Source of the DNA: Orientallactaga sibirica | Taxonomy: Eukaryota; Chordata; Mammalia; Rodentia; Dipodidae | Direction: 5' to 3' | Length of the DNA stretch: 64,000 nucleotides | Assembly: GCA_036365145.1 (NCBI GenBank) | Contig: JAEOAD010000035.1 | Span: 5,659,501 to 5,723,500 of the forward strand | Shown: piece by piece, positions 41,376 to 52,799 of the stretch | Numbering within the stretch: position 1 is the stretch's first letter | Layout of the letters: each line of letters opens with the position of its first letter | Notes under the pieces: generated by a model | What the model was told of the DNA's origin: nothing | Databases searched by the model: none | The model's input: the letters and a program-made list of their open reading frames with translations, nothing else | Program-made: the position numbers and the translations under genes

Positions 41376-42002
41376 AAATATATCTTTTGAATACTTACTG
41401 GACTAAAAAGACAGTCTTTTGGATACCCTGCTCAAGCAGGAGCTAGGGAAGTAGTTTCCCAAGCTCATCCAGTAGGTGCTCAGAGACTACTACAGCTGTG
41501 GTTCAAGGGAGCCAGGTCACATTTTGAGCAACAGAACTTGGCTTCATCCATGTGGCTCTGGTTCACAGGCCTGCGAAATGCAACAGCGAGGGGGTCCTTG
41601 TGGCTTGCGGTAAAGTTTCATAAAGTCTCCAAGGACAGACGGGGTGTAGCAGGATCACATTCCCTGCATGAATCTCCTTAGTGGGCTGTGTTTGAATCTG
41701 TAAAGGGGAACCCCAAATTGCAAAGAAGCCTCCAAGATACTGAAGACACTGGAATTGTGAGACAGCTTCCAAGCAAAGCAGAAGGCAAAGCCACATGTGC
41801 CACAACAGATAACAGAACTGCAGAGAAAGATCTACCCCAGCCCACCGATGGTGCCACCAGGAGCCCCAGATGGAGCTATAGCACTTGATATTTGCTCTGC
41901 TGGGTTTCAGTTTTCCTTTGGTTTGATATTTCCTTGATATGCACTATCCCTCTAGTTTGGAATGGAAAAGCTTACTTTGTGCTATTGTATATTGAAAGCG
42001 TG

Positions 42003-42660
42003 TGATGGATAATCTCTGGTTGTCAACTTGGCAGGATTTAGAATCACTGTGAGTTGCAGTTACCTTTGTTCTGCTAGGACAAACATCTGACCAGAAGCAG
42101 CTGATGGGAGGAAAGAGTTTATCTCAGGCTTATAGATTACAGGGTAAGCTTCATGATGGCGGAAAAAGCTGACTCCCTCCATCATACATCCACAGTAGGA
42201 GGGAGAAGTCAACAACAGCAAGCACAAAGAGCCAGAGCTCAAACTGATGCTCCACACGCCTAGTAGGATTGCACTCAAGATCCACCCGCCCAGAGACACA
42301 CCTCCTCCAGCATGATTCTACCTGCTGAAGACTTTAGGAAGCTTAATCTTCATCAATGGGGACATATACGTGCATTCAAACCACCACACCATGGAAACAA
42401 ATCTCTTGGCCTACCTGTTGGGGATTTTCCAGATAAGATTAACTGAGGCATGAAGACCCACCATAACTGGAGGCAGCACTTCCATGGGTGGGGGGTCCTG
42501 GACTGTTTAAAAAGGAGAGAGATAGCTGAGCACCAGCACTCATCTCTCTCTACTTCCTCCCTGTTGGTATGATGAGGTAACTCCACTGTGATGGACATAA
42601 ACCCCAAGCAAACCATTTCCTTCAATAAACTGCTTCTGCTCAAGTATTTTGTCCTAGCAA
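42003..42660 (+). mobile_element. rodent LTR-like repeat with an inner URR-like insert
   Basis: Starts tgtgatggataatctctggt and ends ttcaataaactgcttctgct plus ttttgtcctagcaatgagg. 42,048-42,391 inside it is a URR-like repeat (ttctgctaggacaaacatct to tcaaaccaccacacc). Confidence 0.55.
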
Positions 42661-42737
42661 TGAGGAGGCAAGAGACACAAAGTATATAACTTGCATTTTG
42701 ATTTTACAGAGGGTCACAATGAAGTGATTGCCTTGAT

Positions 42738-42945
42738 GTGCTGGAAAGATTGCTAATGGTTAAAGGGATTTGCTTGCAAAGCCTAATGGCTGGGGTTTGA
42801 TTCCCCAGTACCCATGTAAAGTCAGATACACAAAGTGCCACATGCATATGGAGTTGTTCACAGTATCAGGAGGCCCTGGCACACCCATAAATCTCTCTCT
42901 CTCTCTCTCAATGTCTCTTTGTCTCTCAAATGTATAAATGAAATT
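42738..42945 (+). mobile_element. tRNA-derived SINE, cluster member 1
   Basis: tgctggaaagattgctaatg head, tttgattccccagtaccc B-box region and a CT run. The word attgcctt precedes the cluster (42,728) and follows it (43,367). Confidence 0.88.
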
Positions 42946-43140
42946 TTGTTTAGACAGAGCAAGAAAGAGAGAGAGAGAGAAAGAGAGAGAGAGGGAGAGA
43001 GAATTGGCATGCCAGGGCCTCTAGCCATTGCTGTTACTCCAGACACATGCACCACCTTTTGCAGATGTGTGACCTTGTGCTCATGTGTCACCTTATGCAT
43101 CTGGCTTATGTGGGTTCTGAGAAGCTGAACCTGGGTCCTT
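42946..43140 (-). mobile_element. tRNA-derived SINE, cluster member 2, head lost
   Basis: Long-form minus-strand copy. The head stops at CTGGGTCCTTAGG and is replaced by the next SINE. Confidence 0.88.
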
Positions 43141-43365
43141 AGGCTGGAGAGATGGTTTAGTGGTTAAGGCGCTTGCCTGCAAAACCAAAGAACCTCGGTT
43201 TGATTCCCCAGGACCCACGTAAGGCAGATGCACAAAATGTCACATGCATCTGGTGTTCATTGGCCCTAGTGTGGCCATTCTCCCTCTTTCTCTCTCTCTC
43301 TGCCTTTCTCTCTCAAGTAAATAAATAAGTAAATAAAATTTAATAAAAATATTTAATAAAAAAGA
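43141..43365 (+). mobile_element. tRNA-derived SINE, cluster member 3
   Basis: Starts GGCTGGAGAGATGGTTTAGT at the cut end of the previous copy. The body lacks the 'gcagtggctgg' segment. Confidence 0.9.
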
Positions 43366-43458
43366 TATTGCCTTAATTCTCACGAGACTTTGGACTTTTG
43401 CATAGTGTTGGGACTGTAAGTGTTGAGACTTTTGCAGTTAGACTAAATGGAATGTTAC

Positions 43459-44225
43459 AGTTTGAGTGAGAACTGTTCCCTGTGGGCTCATGTATTTGAG
43501 CATTTGGTCCATGGCTGGTGGCACTATTTTGGGAGGTTGTAGAGCTTTCAGGTGGTGGGGCCTAATTGGAAGAATTTGATCACTGGAGGCAGGCCTTGGG
43601 ATTTATAGCACGACCTTTCTTCTGAGACTCTTTGACTCCTGATATAGCCAGAAGTGAGCAGGTTTCTATTACAGACATGAGCTGATCCTGCCATCATACC
43701 CTTCCCACCATGGGTTTGAATATAAAAAGCTCCCATAACCCCATGTGTTTGAAGACTTAATTCCAGGTTGGTGGCGCTTCTTGGAAGGAAGTGGAGCCTT
43801 TAAGAGATGAACTCTAGATGGAAGAAGAGTGTCATTGGGGGCAGGCCTTGTATAATAGCTCAGCCTAGCTTGCTGCACTTAGCTCACTCTCTCAACTTCC
43901 TCTATGCTGATGTGAAGCAGTAATGCGTGGCTGTCTGCTCCTGCCATACTTTCCCTACCATGATTAAAAATTCCCTTGGCCGGGAGTGGTGGCACACACT
44001 TTTAATCCCAGCACTAGGGAGGCAGAGGTAGGAGGATTGCTGTGAGTTCGAGGCCATCCTGAGACTACAAAGTTAGTTCCAGGTCAACCTGGGCCAGAGT
44101 GGTGAGACCCTACCTCGAAAAACAAAACAAAACAAAAATTCCCTTGGAAGTGTAAACTGAAAACAAATCCTTCTCTTCCTGTTTCTTCTGGTCATGTGTC
44201 TGAGAAGGTAACTGTGACTCTTTTT
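43459..44225 (+). mobile_element. MaLR-type 3' LTR with nested B1
   Basis: acagtttgagtgagaactgt, cctgtgggctcatgtatttg and ggaggttgtagagctttca. A second similar stretch starts near 43,730 (cccatgtgtttgaagactta), so two related LTR pieces may be joined. Ends near ttctggtcatgtgtctg. Confidence 0.6.
43980..44133 (+). mobile_element. B1-like SINE with perfect 14-bp duplication
   Basis: Flanks aaaaattcccttgg at 43,966-43,979 and 44,134-44,147. Confidence 0.96.
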
Positions 44226-44289
44226 TCAAACACTGGCCCAAATAGATCCTTCCTCCCTTAGATTACTTTTATTTATTTATTTTATTTAT

Positions 44290-44448
44290 TTATTTATTTA
44301 TTTGGTTTTTCGAGGTAGGGTCTCACTCTCGTCCAGGCTGACCTGGAATTAGCTATGTAGTCTCAGAGTGGCCTCGAACTCATGGCAATCCTCCTACCTC
44401 TGCCTCCCGAGTGCTGGGATTAAAGGTGTGTGCCACCCACGCCCGGCT
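44290..44448 (-). mobile_element. B1-like SINE
   Basis: TTTGGTTTTTCGAGGTAGGG to CACCCACGCCCGGC, preceded by a TTTA-repeat tail (44,264-44,301). Confidence 0.94.
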
Positions 44449-44559
44449 TTAGGTTACTTCTTGTCAGGTATTTGGTTGCAGCTTGGAAGAAAATAAAAAT
44501 ATACTCACAAAATGGAACGATGAACACTTTTTAAAATTTTTTAAAAAACTTTGGGGACT

Positions 44560-44765
44560 TTTTTTTAAAGATTGTATTTTTATTAATTTATTAGAGAGAG
44601 GGAAACAGAGAGGGAGTGAGAGAATGGGCACAACAGGACCTCTAGCCACTGCAAATGAACTCCAGACACGTGTGCATCTGGCTTACATGGGACCTGGAGA
44701 ATTGAACTGGGGTCCTTTGGCTTCGCAGGCAAATGACTTAAAAGATAAGCCATCTCTCCAGCCCT
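44560..44765 (-). mobile_element. tRNA-derived SINE
   Basis: Minus-strand copy ending AAGCCATCTCTCCAGCCCT. The body lacks the 'atgcaccaccttg' segment. Confidence 0.92.
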
Positions 44766-44901
44766 GATGAGTACTTTTTAAAAGCTTACTCTGGAAGCAG
44801 TGTGAGAAGGAACTCAGAAATGAGACACTATCGAGGAATTTGAGCCAGCCCAGCCAAGATGCAGCCAAGGGAGTGTAGCAATCTTTTTCTGAATCTGAAA
44901 T

Positions 44902-47900
44902 CCCACATCACCCTTAGCTGTAAGCGGACATCTTCCTGCTTTCCCGTTGCCCACATCATCCTTAGCTGTAAGTGGACGTCCTCCTGCTTTCCCGTTGCCC
45001 ACATCATCCTTAGCTGTAAGTGGACGTCCTCCTGCTTTCCCGTTGCCCACATCATCCTTAGTTGTAAGTGGACGTCCTCCTGCTTTCCCGTTGCCCACAT
45101 CACCCTTAGCTGTAAGTGGACGTCCTCCTGCTTTCCCGTTGCCCACATCATCCTTAGCTGTAAGTGGACGTCCTCCTGCTTTCCCGTTGCCCACATCATC
45201 CTTAGCTGTAAGTGGACCTCCTCCTGCTTTCCCATTGCCCACATCATCCTTAGCTGTAAGTGGACGTCCTCCTGCTTTCCCGTTGCCCACATCATCTTTA
45301 GTTTTAAGTGGACGTCCTCCTGCTTTCCCGTTGCCCACATGATCCTTAGTTGTAAGTGGACCTCCTCCTGCTTTCCCGTTTCCCACATCATCCTTAGCTG
45401 TAAGTGGACCTCCTCCTGCTTTCCCGTTGCCCACATCATCCTTAGTTGTAAGTGGACCTCCTCCTGCTTTCCCGTTTCCCACATCATCCTTAGTTGTAAG
45501 TGGACCTCCTCCTGCTTTCCCGTTGCCCGCATGATCCTTAGTTGTAAGCGGACCTCCTCCTGCTTTCCCGTTTCCCACATCATCCTTAGCTGTAAGTGGA
45601 CGTCCTCCTGCTTTCCCATTGCCCACATCATCCTTAGCTGTAAGTGGACGTCCTCCTGCTTTCCCATTGCTCACATCATCCTTAGTTGTAAGTGGACCTC
45701 CTCCTGCTTTCCCGTTGCCCGCATCATCCTTAGTTGTAAGTGGACCTCCTCCTGCTTTCCCGTTGCCCACATCATCCTTAGTTGTACGTGGACCTCCTCC
45801 TGCTTTCCCGTTGCCCACATCATTCTTAGCTGTAAGTGGACCTCCTCCTGCTTTCCCATTGCCCACATCATCCTTAGCTGTAAGTGGACCTCCTCCTGCT
45901 TTCCCGTTTGCTCACATCATCCTTAGTTGTAAGTGGACGTCCTCCTGCTTTCCCATTGCCCACATCATCCTTAGTTGTAAGTGGACCTCCTCCTGCTTTC
46001 CCGTTGCCCACATCATCCTTAGTTGTAAGTGGACCTCCTCCTGCTTTCCCGTTGCCCACATCATCCTTAGCTGTAAGTGGACGTCCTCCTGCTTTCCCAT
46101 TGCCCACATCATCCTTAGCTGTAAGTGGACGTCCTCCTGCTTTCCCGTTGCCCACATCATCCTTAGTTGTACGTGGACCTCCTCCTGCTTTCCCGTTGCC
46201 CACATCATTCTTAGCTGTAAGTGGACCTCCTCCTGCTTTCCCGTTGCCCGCATCATCCTTAGTTGTAAGTGGACCTCCTCCTGCTTTCCCGTTGCCCACA
46301 TCATCCTTAGTTGTAAGTGGACCTCCTCCTGCTTTCCCGTTGCCCACATCATCCTTAGTTGTAAGTGGACGTCCTCCTGTTTTCCCGTATCTCACATCAT
46401 CCTTAGCTGTAAGTGGACCTCCTCCTGCTTTCCTGTTGCCCACATCATCCTTAGCTGTAAGTGGACCTCCTCCTGCTTTCCCGTTGCCCACATCATCCTT
46501 AGTTGTAAGTGGACGTCCTCCTGCTTTCCCGTTGCCCACATCATCCTTAGCTGTAAGTGGACCTCCTCCTGCTTTCCCGTTGCCCACATCATCCTTAGCT
46601 GTAAGTGGACGTCCTCCTGCTTTCCCGTTGCCCACATCATCCTTAGTTGTAAGTGGACGTCCTCCTGCTTTCCGTTGTATCCACATCATCCTTAGTTGTA
46701 AGTGGACGTCCTCCTGCTTTCCAGTTGCCCACATCATCCTTAGTTGTAAGTGGACCTCCTCCTGCTTTCCCATTGCCCACATCATCCTTAGCTGTTAGTG
46801 GACGTCCTCCTGCTTTCCCGTTGCCCACATCATCCTTAGCTGTAAGTGGACCTCCTCCTGCTTTCCCGTTGCCCACATCATCCTTAGTTGTAAGTGGACG
46901 TCCTCCTGCTTTCCCGTTGCCCACATCATCCTTAGCTGTAAGTGGACCTCCTCCTGCTTTCCCGTTGCCCACATCATCCTTAGTTGTAAGTGGACCTCCT
47001 CCTGCTTTCCCATTGCCCACATCATCCTTAGCTGTAAGTGGACCTCCTCCTGTTTCCCGTTGCCCACATCATCCTTAGTTGTAAGTGGACGTCCTCCTGC
47101 TTTCCCATTGCCCACATCATCCTTAGTTGTAAGTGGACCTCCTCCTGCTTTCCCATTGCCCACATCATCCTTAGTTGTAAGTGGACCTCCTCCTGCTTTC
47201 CCATTGCCCACATCATCCTTAGCTGTAAGTGGACCTCCTCCTGCTTTCCCATTGCCCACATCATCCTTAGCTGTAAGTGGACGTCCTCCTGCTTTCCCAT
47301 TGCCCACATCATCCTTAGTTGTAAGTGGACGTCCTCCTGCTTTCCCGTTGCCCACATCATCCTTAGTTGTAAGTGGACGTCCTCCTGCTTTCCAGTTGCC
47401 CACATCATCCTTAGTTGTAAGTGGACCTCCTCCTGCTTTCCCATTGCCCACATCATCCTTAGCTGTTAGTGGACGTCCTCCTGCTTTCCCGTTGCCCACA
47501 TCATCCTTAGCTGTAAGTGGACGTCCTCCTGCTTTCCCGTTGCCCACATCATCCTTAGTTGTAAGTGGACGTCCTCCTGCTTTCCCGTTGCCCACATCAT
47601 CCTTAGTTGTAAGTGGACGTCCTCCTGCTTTCCCGTTGCCCACATCATCCTTAGTTGTACGTGGACCTCCTCCTGCTTTCCCGTTGCCCACATCATCCTT
47701 AGCTGTAAGTGGACCTCCTCCTGCTTTCCCGTTGCCCACATCATCCTTAGTTGTAAGTGGACGTCCTCCTGCTTTCCCGTTGCCCACATCATCCTTAGTT
47801 GTAAGTGGACCTCCTCCTGCTTTCCCATTGCCCACATCATCCTTAGTTGTAAGTGGACCTCCTCCTGCTTTCCCATTGCCCACATCCTCCTTAGTTGTAA

Positions 47901-50900
47901 GTGGACTCCTCCTGTTTTTCCCATTCCCACATCATCCTTAGCTGTAAGTGGACCTCCTCCTGCTTTCCTGTTGCCCACATCATCCTTAGCTGTAAGTGGA
48001 CCTCCTCCTGCTTTCCCGTTGCCCACATCATCCTTAGTTGTAAGTGGACCTCCTCCTGCTTTCCCATTGCCCACATCATCCTTAGTTGTAAGTGGACCTC
48101 CTCCTGCTTTCCCGTTGCCCACATCATCCTTAGCTGTAAGTGGACCTCCTCCTGCTTTCCCGTTTGCCACATCATCCTTAGTTGTAAGTGGACGTCCTCC
48201 TGCTTTCCCATTGCCCACATCATCCTTAGTTGTAAGTGGACGTCCTCCTGCTTTCCAGTTGCCCACATCATCCTTAGTTGTAAGTGGACCTCCTCCTGCT
48301 TTCCCATTGCCCACATCATCCTTAGCTGTTAGTGGACGTCCTCCTGCTTTCCCTGTTGCCCACATCATCCTTAGCTGTAAGTGGACCTCCTCCTGCTTTC
48401 CCGTTGCCCACATCATCCTTAGTTGTAAGTGGACGTCCTCCTGCTTTCCAGTTGCCCACATCATCCTTAGCTGTAAGTGGACCTCCTCCTGCTTTCCCAT
48501 TGCCCACATCATCCTTAGCTGTAAGTGGACATCCTCCTGCTTTCCCGTTGCCCACATCATCCTTAGTTGTAAGTGGACCTCCTCCTGTTTCCCGTTGCCC
48601 ACATCATCCTTAGTTGTAAGTGGACGTCCTCCTGCTTTCCCATTGCCCACATCATCCTTAGCTGTAAGTGGACCTCCTCCTGCTTTCCCGTTGCCCACAT
48701 CATCCTTAGCTGTAAGTGGACGTCCTCCTGCTTTCCCGTTGCCCACATCATCCTTAGTTGTAAGTGGACGTCCTCCTGCTTTCCCGTTGCCCACATCATC
48801 CTTAGTTGTAAGTGGACGTCCTCCTGCTTTCCAGTTGCCCACATCATCCTTAGTTGTAAGTGGACCTCCTCCTGCTTTCCCATTGCCCACATCATCCTTA
48901 GCTGTTAGTGGACGTCCTCCTGCTTTCCCGTTGCCCACATCATCCTTAGTTGTAAGCGGACCTCCTCCTGCTTTCCCATTGCCCACATCATCCTTAGTTT
49001 TAAGTGGACCTCCTCCTGCTTTCCCGTTGCCCACATCATCCTTAGCTGTAAGTGGACGTCCTCCTGCTTTCCCGTTGCCCACATCATCCTTAGTTGTAAG
49101 TGGACGTCCTCCTTTTTCCCGTTGCCCACATCATCCTTAGTTGTAAGTGGACCTCCTCCTGCTTTCCCGTTGCCCACATCATCCTTAGTTGTAAGTGGAC
49201 GTCCTCCTTTTTCCCGTTGCCCACATCATCCTTAGTTGTAAGTGGACCTCCTCCTGCTTTCCCATTGCCCACATCATCCTTAGTTTTAAGTGGACCTCCT
49301 CCTGCTTTCCCGTTGCCCACATCATCCTTAGCTGTTAGTGGACGTCCTCCTGCTTTCCTGTTGCCCACATCATCCTTAGTTGTAAGTGGACGTCCTCCTG
49401 CTTTCCCATTGCCCACATCATCCTTAGCTGTTAGTGGACGTCCTCCTGCTTTCCCGTTGCCCACATCATCCTTAGCTGTAAGTGGACGTCCTCCTGCTTT
49501 CCCGTTGCCCACATCATCCTTAGTTGTAAGTGGACGTCCTCCTTTTTCCCGTTGCCCACATCATCCTTAGTTGTAAGTGGACCTCCTCCTGCTTTCCCGT
49601 TGCCCACATCATCCTTAGTTGTAAGTGGACCTCCTCCTGCTTTCCCATTGCCCACATCATCCTTAGTTGTAAGTGGACCTCCTCCTGCTTTCCCGTTTCC
49701 CACATCATCCTTAGTTGTAAGTGGACCTCCTCCTGCTTTCCCATTGCCCACATCATCCTTAGTTGTAAGTGGACCTCCTCCTGCTTTCCCGTTGCCCACA
49801 TCATCCTTAGTTGTAAGTGGACGTCCTCCTGCTTTCCCATTGCCCACATCATCCTTAGTTGTAAGTGGACCTCCTCCTGCTTTCCCATTGCCCACATCAT
49901 CCTTAGTTGTAAGTGGACCTCCTCCTGCTTTCCCGTTGCCCACATCATCCTTAGTTGTAAGTGGACGTCCTCCTGCTTTCCCATTGCCCACATCATCCTT
50001 AGTTGTAAGTGGACGTCCTCCTGCTTTCCCGTTGCCCACATCATCCTTAGTTTTAAGTGGACCTCCTCCTGCTTTCCCGTTGCCCACATCATCCTTAGCT
50101 GTAAGTGGACGTCCTCCTGCTTTCCCGTTGCCCACATCATCCTTAGTTGTAAGTGGACGTCCTCCTGCTTTCCCATTGCCCACATCATCCTTAGTTGTAA
50201 GTGGACCTCCTCCTGCTTTCCCGTTGCCCACATCATCCTTAGTTGTAAGTGGACCTCCTCCTGCTTTCCCGTTGCCCACATCATCCTTAGTTGTAAGTGG
50301 ACCTCCTCCTCCTTTTTCCGTTGCCCACATCATCCTTAGCTGTAAGTGGACGTCCTCCTTTTTCCCATTGCCCACATCATCCTTAGTTGTAAGTGGACGT
50401 CCTCCTGCTTTCCCATTGCCCACATCATCCTTAGTTGTAAGTGGACCTCCTCCTGCTTTCCCGTTGCCCACATCATCCTTAGTTGTAAGTGGACCTCCTC
50501 CTGCTTTCCCATTGCCCACATCATCCTTAGTTGTAAGTGGACGTCCTCCTGCTTTCCCATTGCCCACATCATCCTTAGTTGTAAGTGGACTTCCTCCTGC
50601 TTTCCGTTGCCCACATCATCCTTAGTTGTAAGTGGACGTCCTCCTGCTTTCCCATTGCCCACATCATCCTTAGTTGTAAGTGGACGTCCTCCTGCTTTCC
50701 CGTTGCCCACATCATCCTTAGTTTTAAGTGGACCTCCTCCTGCTTTCCCGTTGCCCACATCATCCTTAGCTGTAAGTGGACGTCCTCCTGCTTTCCCGTT
50801 GCCCACATCATCCTTAGTTGTAAGTGGACCTCCTCCTGCTTTCCCGTTGCCCACATCATCCTTAGCTGTAAGTGGACGTCCTCCTTTTTCCCGTTGCCCA

Positions 50901-52445
50901 CATCATCCTTAGTTGTAAGTGGACCTCCTCCTGCTTTCCCATTGCCCACATCATCCTTAGTTGTAAGTGGACGTCCTCCTGCTTTCCCGTTGCCCACATC
51001 ATCCTTAGTTGTAAGTGGACCTCCTCCTGCTTTCCCATTGCCCATCATCATCCTTAGCTGTTAGTGGACCTCCTCCTGCTTTCCCATTGCCCACATCATC
51101 CTTAGTTGTAAGTGGACCTCCTCCTGCTTTCCCATTGCCCACATCATCCTTAGCTGCAAGTGGACGTCCTCCTGCTTTCCCATTGCCCACATCATCCTTA
51201 GTTGTAAGTGGACGTCCTCCTGCTTTCCCATTGCCCACATCATCCTTAGTTGTAAGTGGACCTCCTCCTGCTTTCCCGTTGCCCACATCATCCTTAGTTG
51301 TAAGTGGACGTCCTCCTGCTTTCCCATTGCCCACATCATCCTTAGTTGTAAGTGGACCTCCTCCTGCTTTCCCATTGCCCACATCATCCTTAGCTGTTAG
51401 TGGACATCCTCCTGCTTTCCCGTTGCCCACATCATCCTTAGCTGTAAGTGGACGTCCTCCTGCTTTCCCGTTGCCCACATCATCCTTAGTTGTAAGTGGA
51501 CGTCCTCCTGCTTTCCCATTGCCCACATCATCCTTAGTTGTAAGTGGACGTCCTCCTGCTTTCCCGTTGCCCACATCATCCTTAGCTGTAAGTGGACGTC
51601 CTCCTGCTTTCCTGTTGCCCACATCATCCTTAGCTGTAAGTGGACGTCCTCCTGCTTTCCCGTTGCCCACATCATCCTTAGCTGTAAGTGGACGTCCTCC
51701 TGCTTTCCCGTTGCCCACATCATCCTTAGTTGTAAGTGGACGTCCTCCTGTTTCCCGTTGCCCACATCATCCTTAGTTGTAAGTGGACGTCCTCCTTTTT
51801 CCCGTTGCCCACATCATCCTTAGTTGTAAGTGGACGTCCTCCTGCTTTCCCATTGCCCACATCATCCTTAGTTGTAAGTGGACGTCCTCCTGTTTCCCGT
51901 TGCCCACATCATCCTTAGTTGTAAGTGGACGTCCTCCTGCTTTCCCATTGCTCACATCATCCTTAGTTGTAAATGGACCTCCTCCTGCTTTCCCGTTGCC
52001 CACATCATCCTTAGTTGTAAGTGGACGTCCTCCTGCTTTCCCGTTGCCCACATCATCCTTAGTTGTAAGTGGACGTCCTCCTGTTTCCCGTTGCCCACAT
52101 CATCCTTAGTTGTAAGTGGACCTCCTCCTGCTTTCCCATTGCCCACATCATCCTTAGTTGTAAGTGGACGTCCTCCTGCTTTCCCGTTGCTCACATCATC
52201 CTTAGTTGTAAGTGGACGTCCTCCTTTTTCCCGTTGCCCACATCATCCTTAGTTGTAAGTGGACGTCCTCCTTTTTCCCGTTGCCCACATCATCCTTAGT
52301 TGTAAGTGGATGTCCTCCTGCTTTCCCATTTCCCACATCATCCTTAGTTGTAAGTGGACGTCCTCCTGCTTTCCCGTTGCTCACATCATCCTTAGTTGTA
52401 AGTGGACGTCCTCCTGCTTTCCCGTTGCCCACATCATCCTTAGTG
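44902..52445. repeat. 48-bp minisatellite array, about 157 units (7.5 kb)
   Basis: Units starting cccacatcatccttag recur every 48 bp, for example at 44,902, 44,950 and 44,998, to about 52,445. Composition of a typical unit is 17 C, 15 T, 9 G and 7 A, so the + strand is two thirds pyrimidine. Three positions vary repeatedly: unit base 17 (C/T, tagctg/tagttg), base 29 (G/C, gacgtcc/gacctcc) and base 45 (G/A, cccgttg/cccattg). Shorter 47-bp units contain cctcctttttcccg or cctcctgtttcccg and are concentrated in the right part. The first unit is the most atypical, and the last is cut off in 'tagtgtaaa'. Four of six frames have no stop within a unit, giving repeats such as VGNGKAGGRPLTTKDD on the minus strand and HIILSCKWTSSCFPVA on the plus strand. 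The 47-bp units and TGTTAG units break these frames, and there is no start, promoter or homology context, so I regard the array as non-coding. Confidence 0.98.
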
Positions 52446-52799
52446 TAAATTTCCATTGCTGTGTCTGTTTTAGTCTGCCCAACATGAAACTTGGGGACAG
52501 TTCTAGCTGGGACAGCTTTCCCAAGTCCTCTAATATGACCTAATTTAAATTATATTATATTCCAGAAACTGTTCAAACATTCTGCTCACTTTGTGAACAC
52601 TCCTGAAGCTATCTCCTTTCCTGGGATATATGTGAGTGGTAGAGCTTCAAAGAAGAATGAGTCTCTATACTCTATACTCAGGGAAACTAGCATCAGGGAA
52701 GATATAGAAAAATGTAAATATAATCACCATTCAGTGGTAAAAAGACTGCTAACATTATTATGGTATAGATCCTTTAGATCCTTGAGATATATTGGTCTA
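52446..52799. other. no recognised feature
   Basis: Right flank of the array; AT-rich unassigned sequence with attatattatattcc near 52,549. Confidence 0.4.

Larger units (their letters stand above)
41400..43458 (+). mobile_element. MaLR (ERVL-type) internal region, broken
   Basis: agccccagatggagctatag, ctgggtttcagttttccttt, tgtgctattgtatattgaaa, cattttgattttacagaggg, gagactttggacttttgca and gttagactaaatggaatg read in the order of a MaLR internal 3' part leading into an LTR. It is non-coding and interrupted at 42,003-42,660 and 42,738-43,365. Confidence 0.6.

Noticed and set aside
41688..41888. 66-codon plus-strand frame as a small gene
   Set aside because: Lies within the MaLR internal region and has an overlapping minus-strand frame of 80 codons; no independent support.
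44902..52445. CRISPR array
   Set aside because: Units are contiguous and all alike, with no unique spacers, no leader and no cas genes, and the surroundings are a rodent genome.
44902..52445. PRDM9 recombination hotspot motif in each unit
   Set aside because: The human 13-mer CCNCCNTNNCCNC does not fit the unit (cctcctgctttcc has G where T is needed). The motif is species-specific anyway, so nothing can be concluded.
44814..52543. Dozens of long overlapping open frames (up to 538 codons) on both strands suggesting a repeat-rich protein
   Set aside because: A 48-bp unit without stops in four of six frames produces these automatically. Frames switch at every 47-bp unit, several units carry TAG, and there is no start, promoter or homology context.
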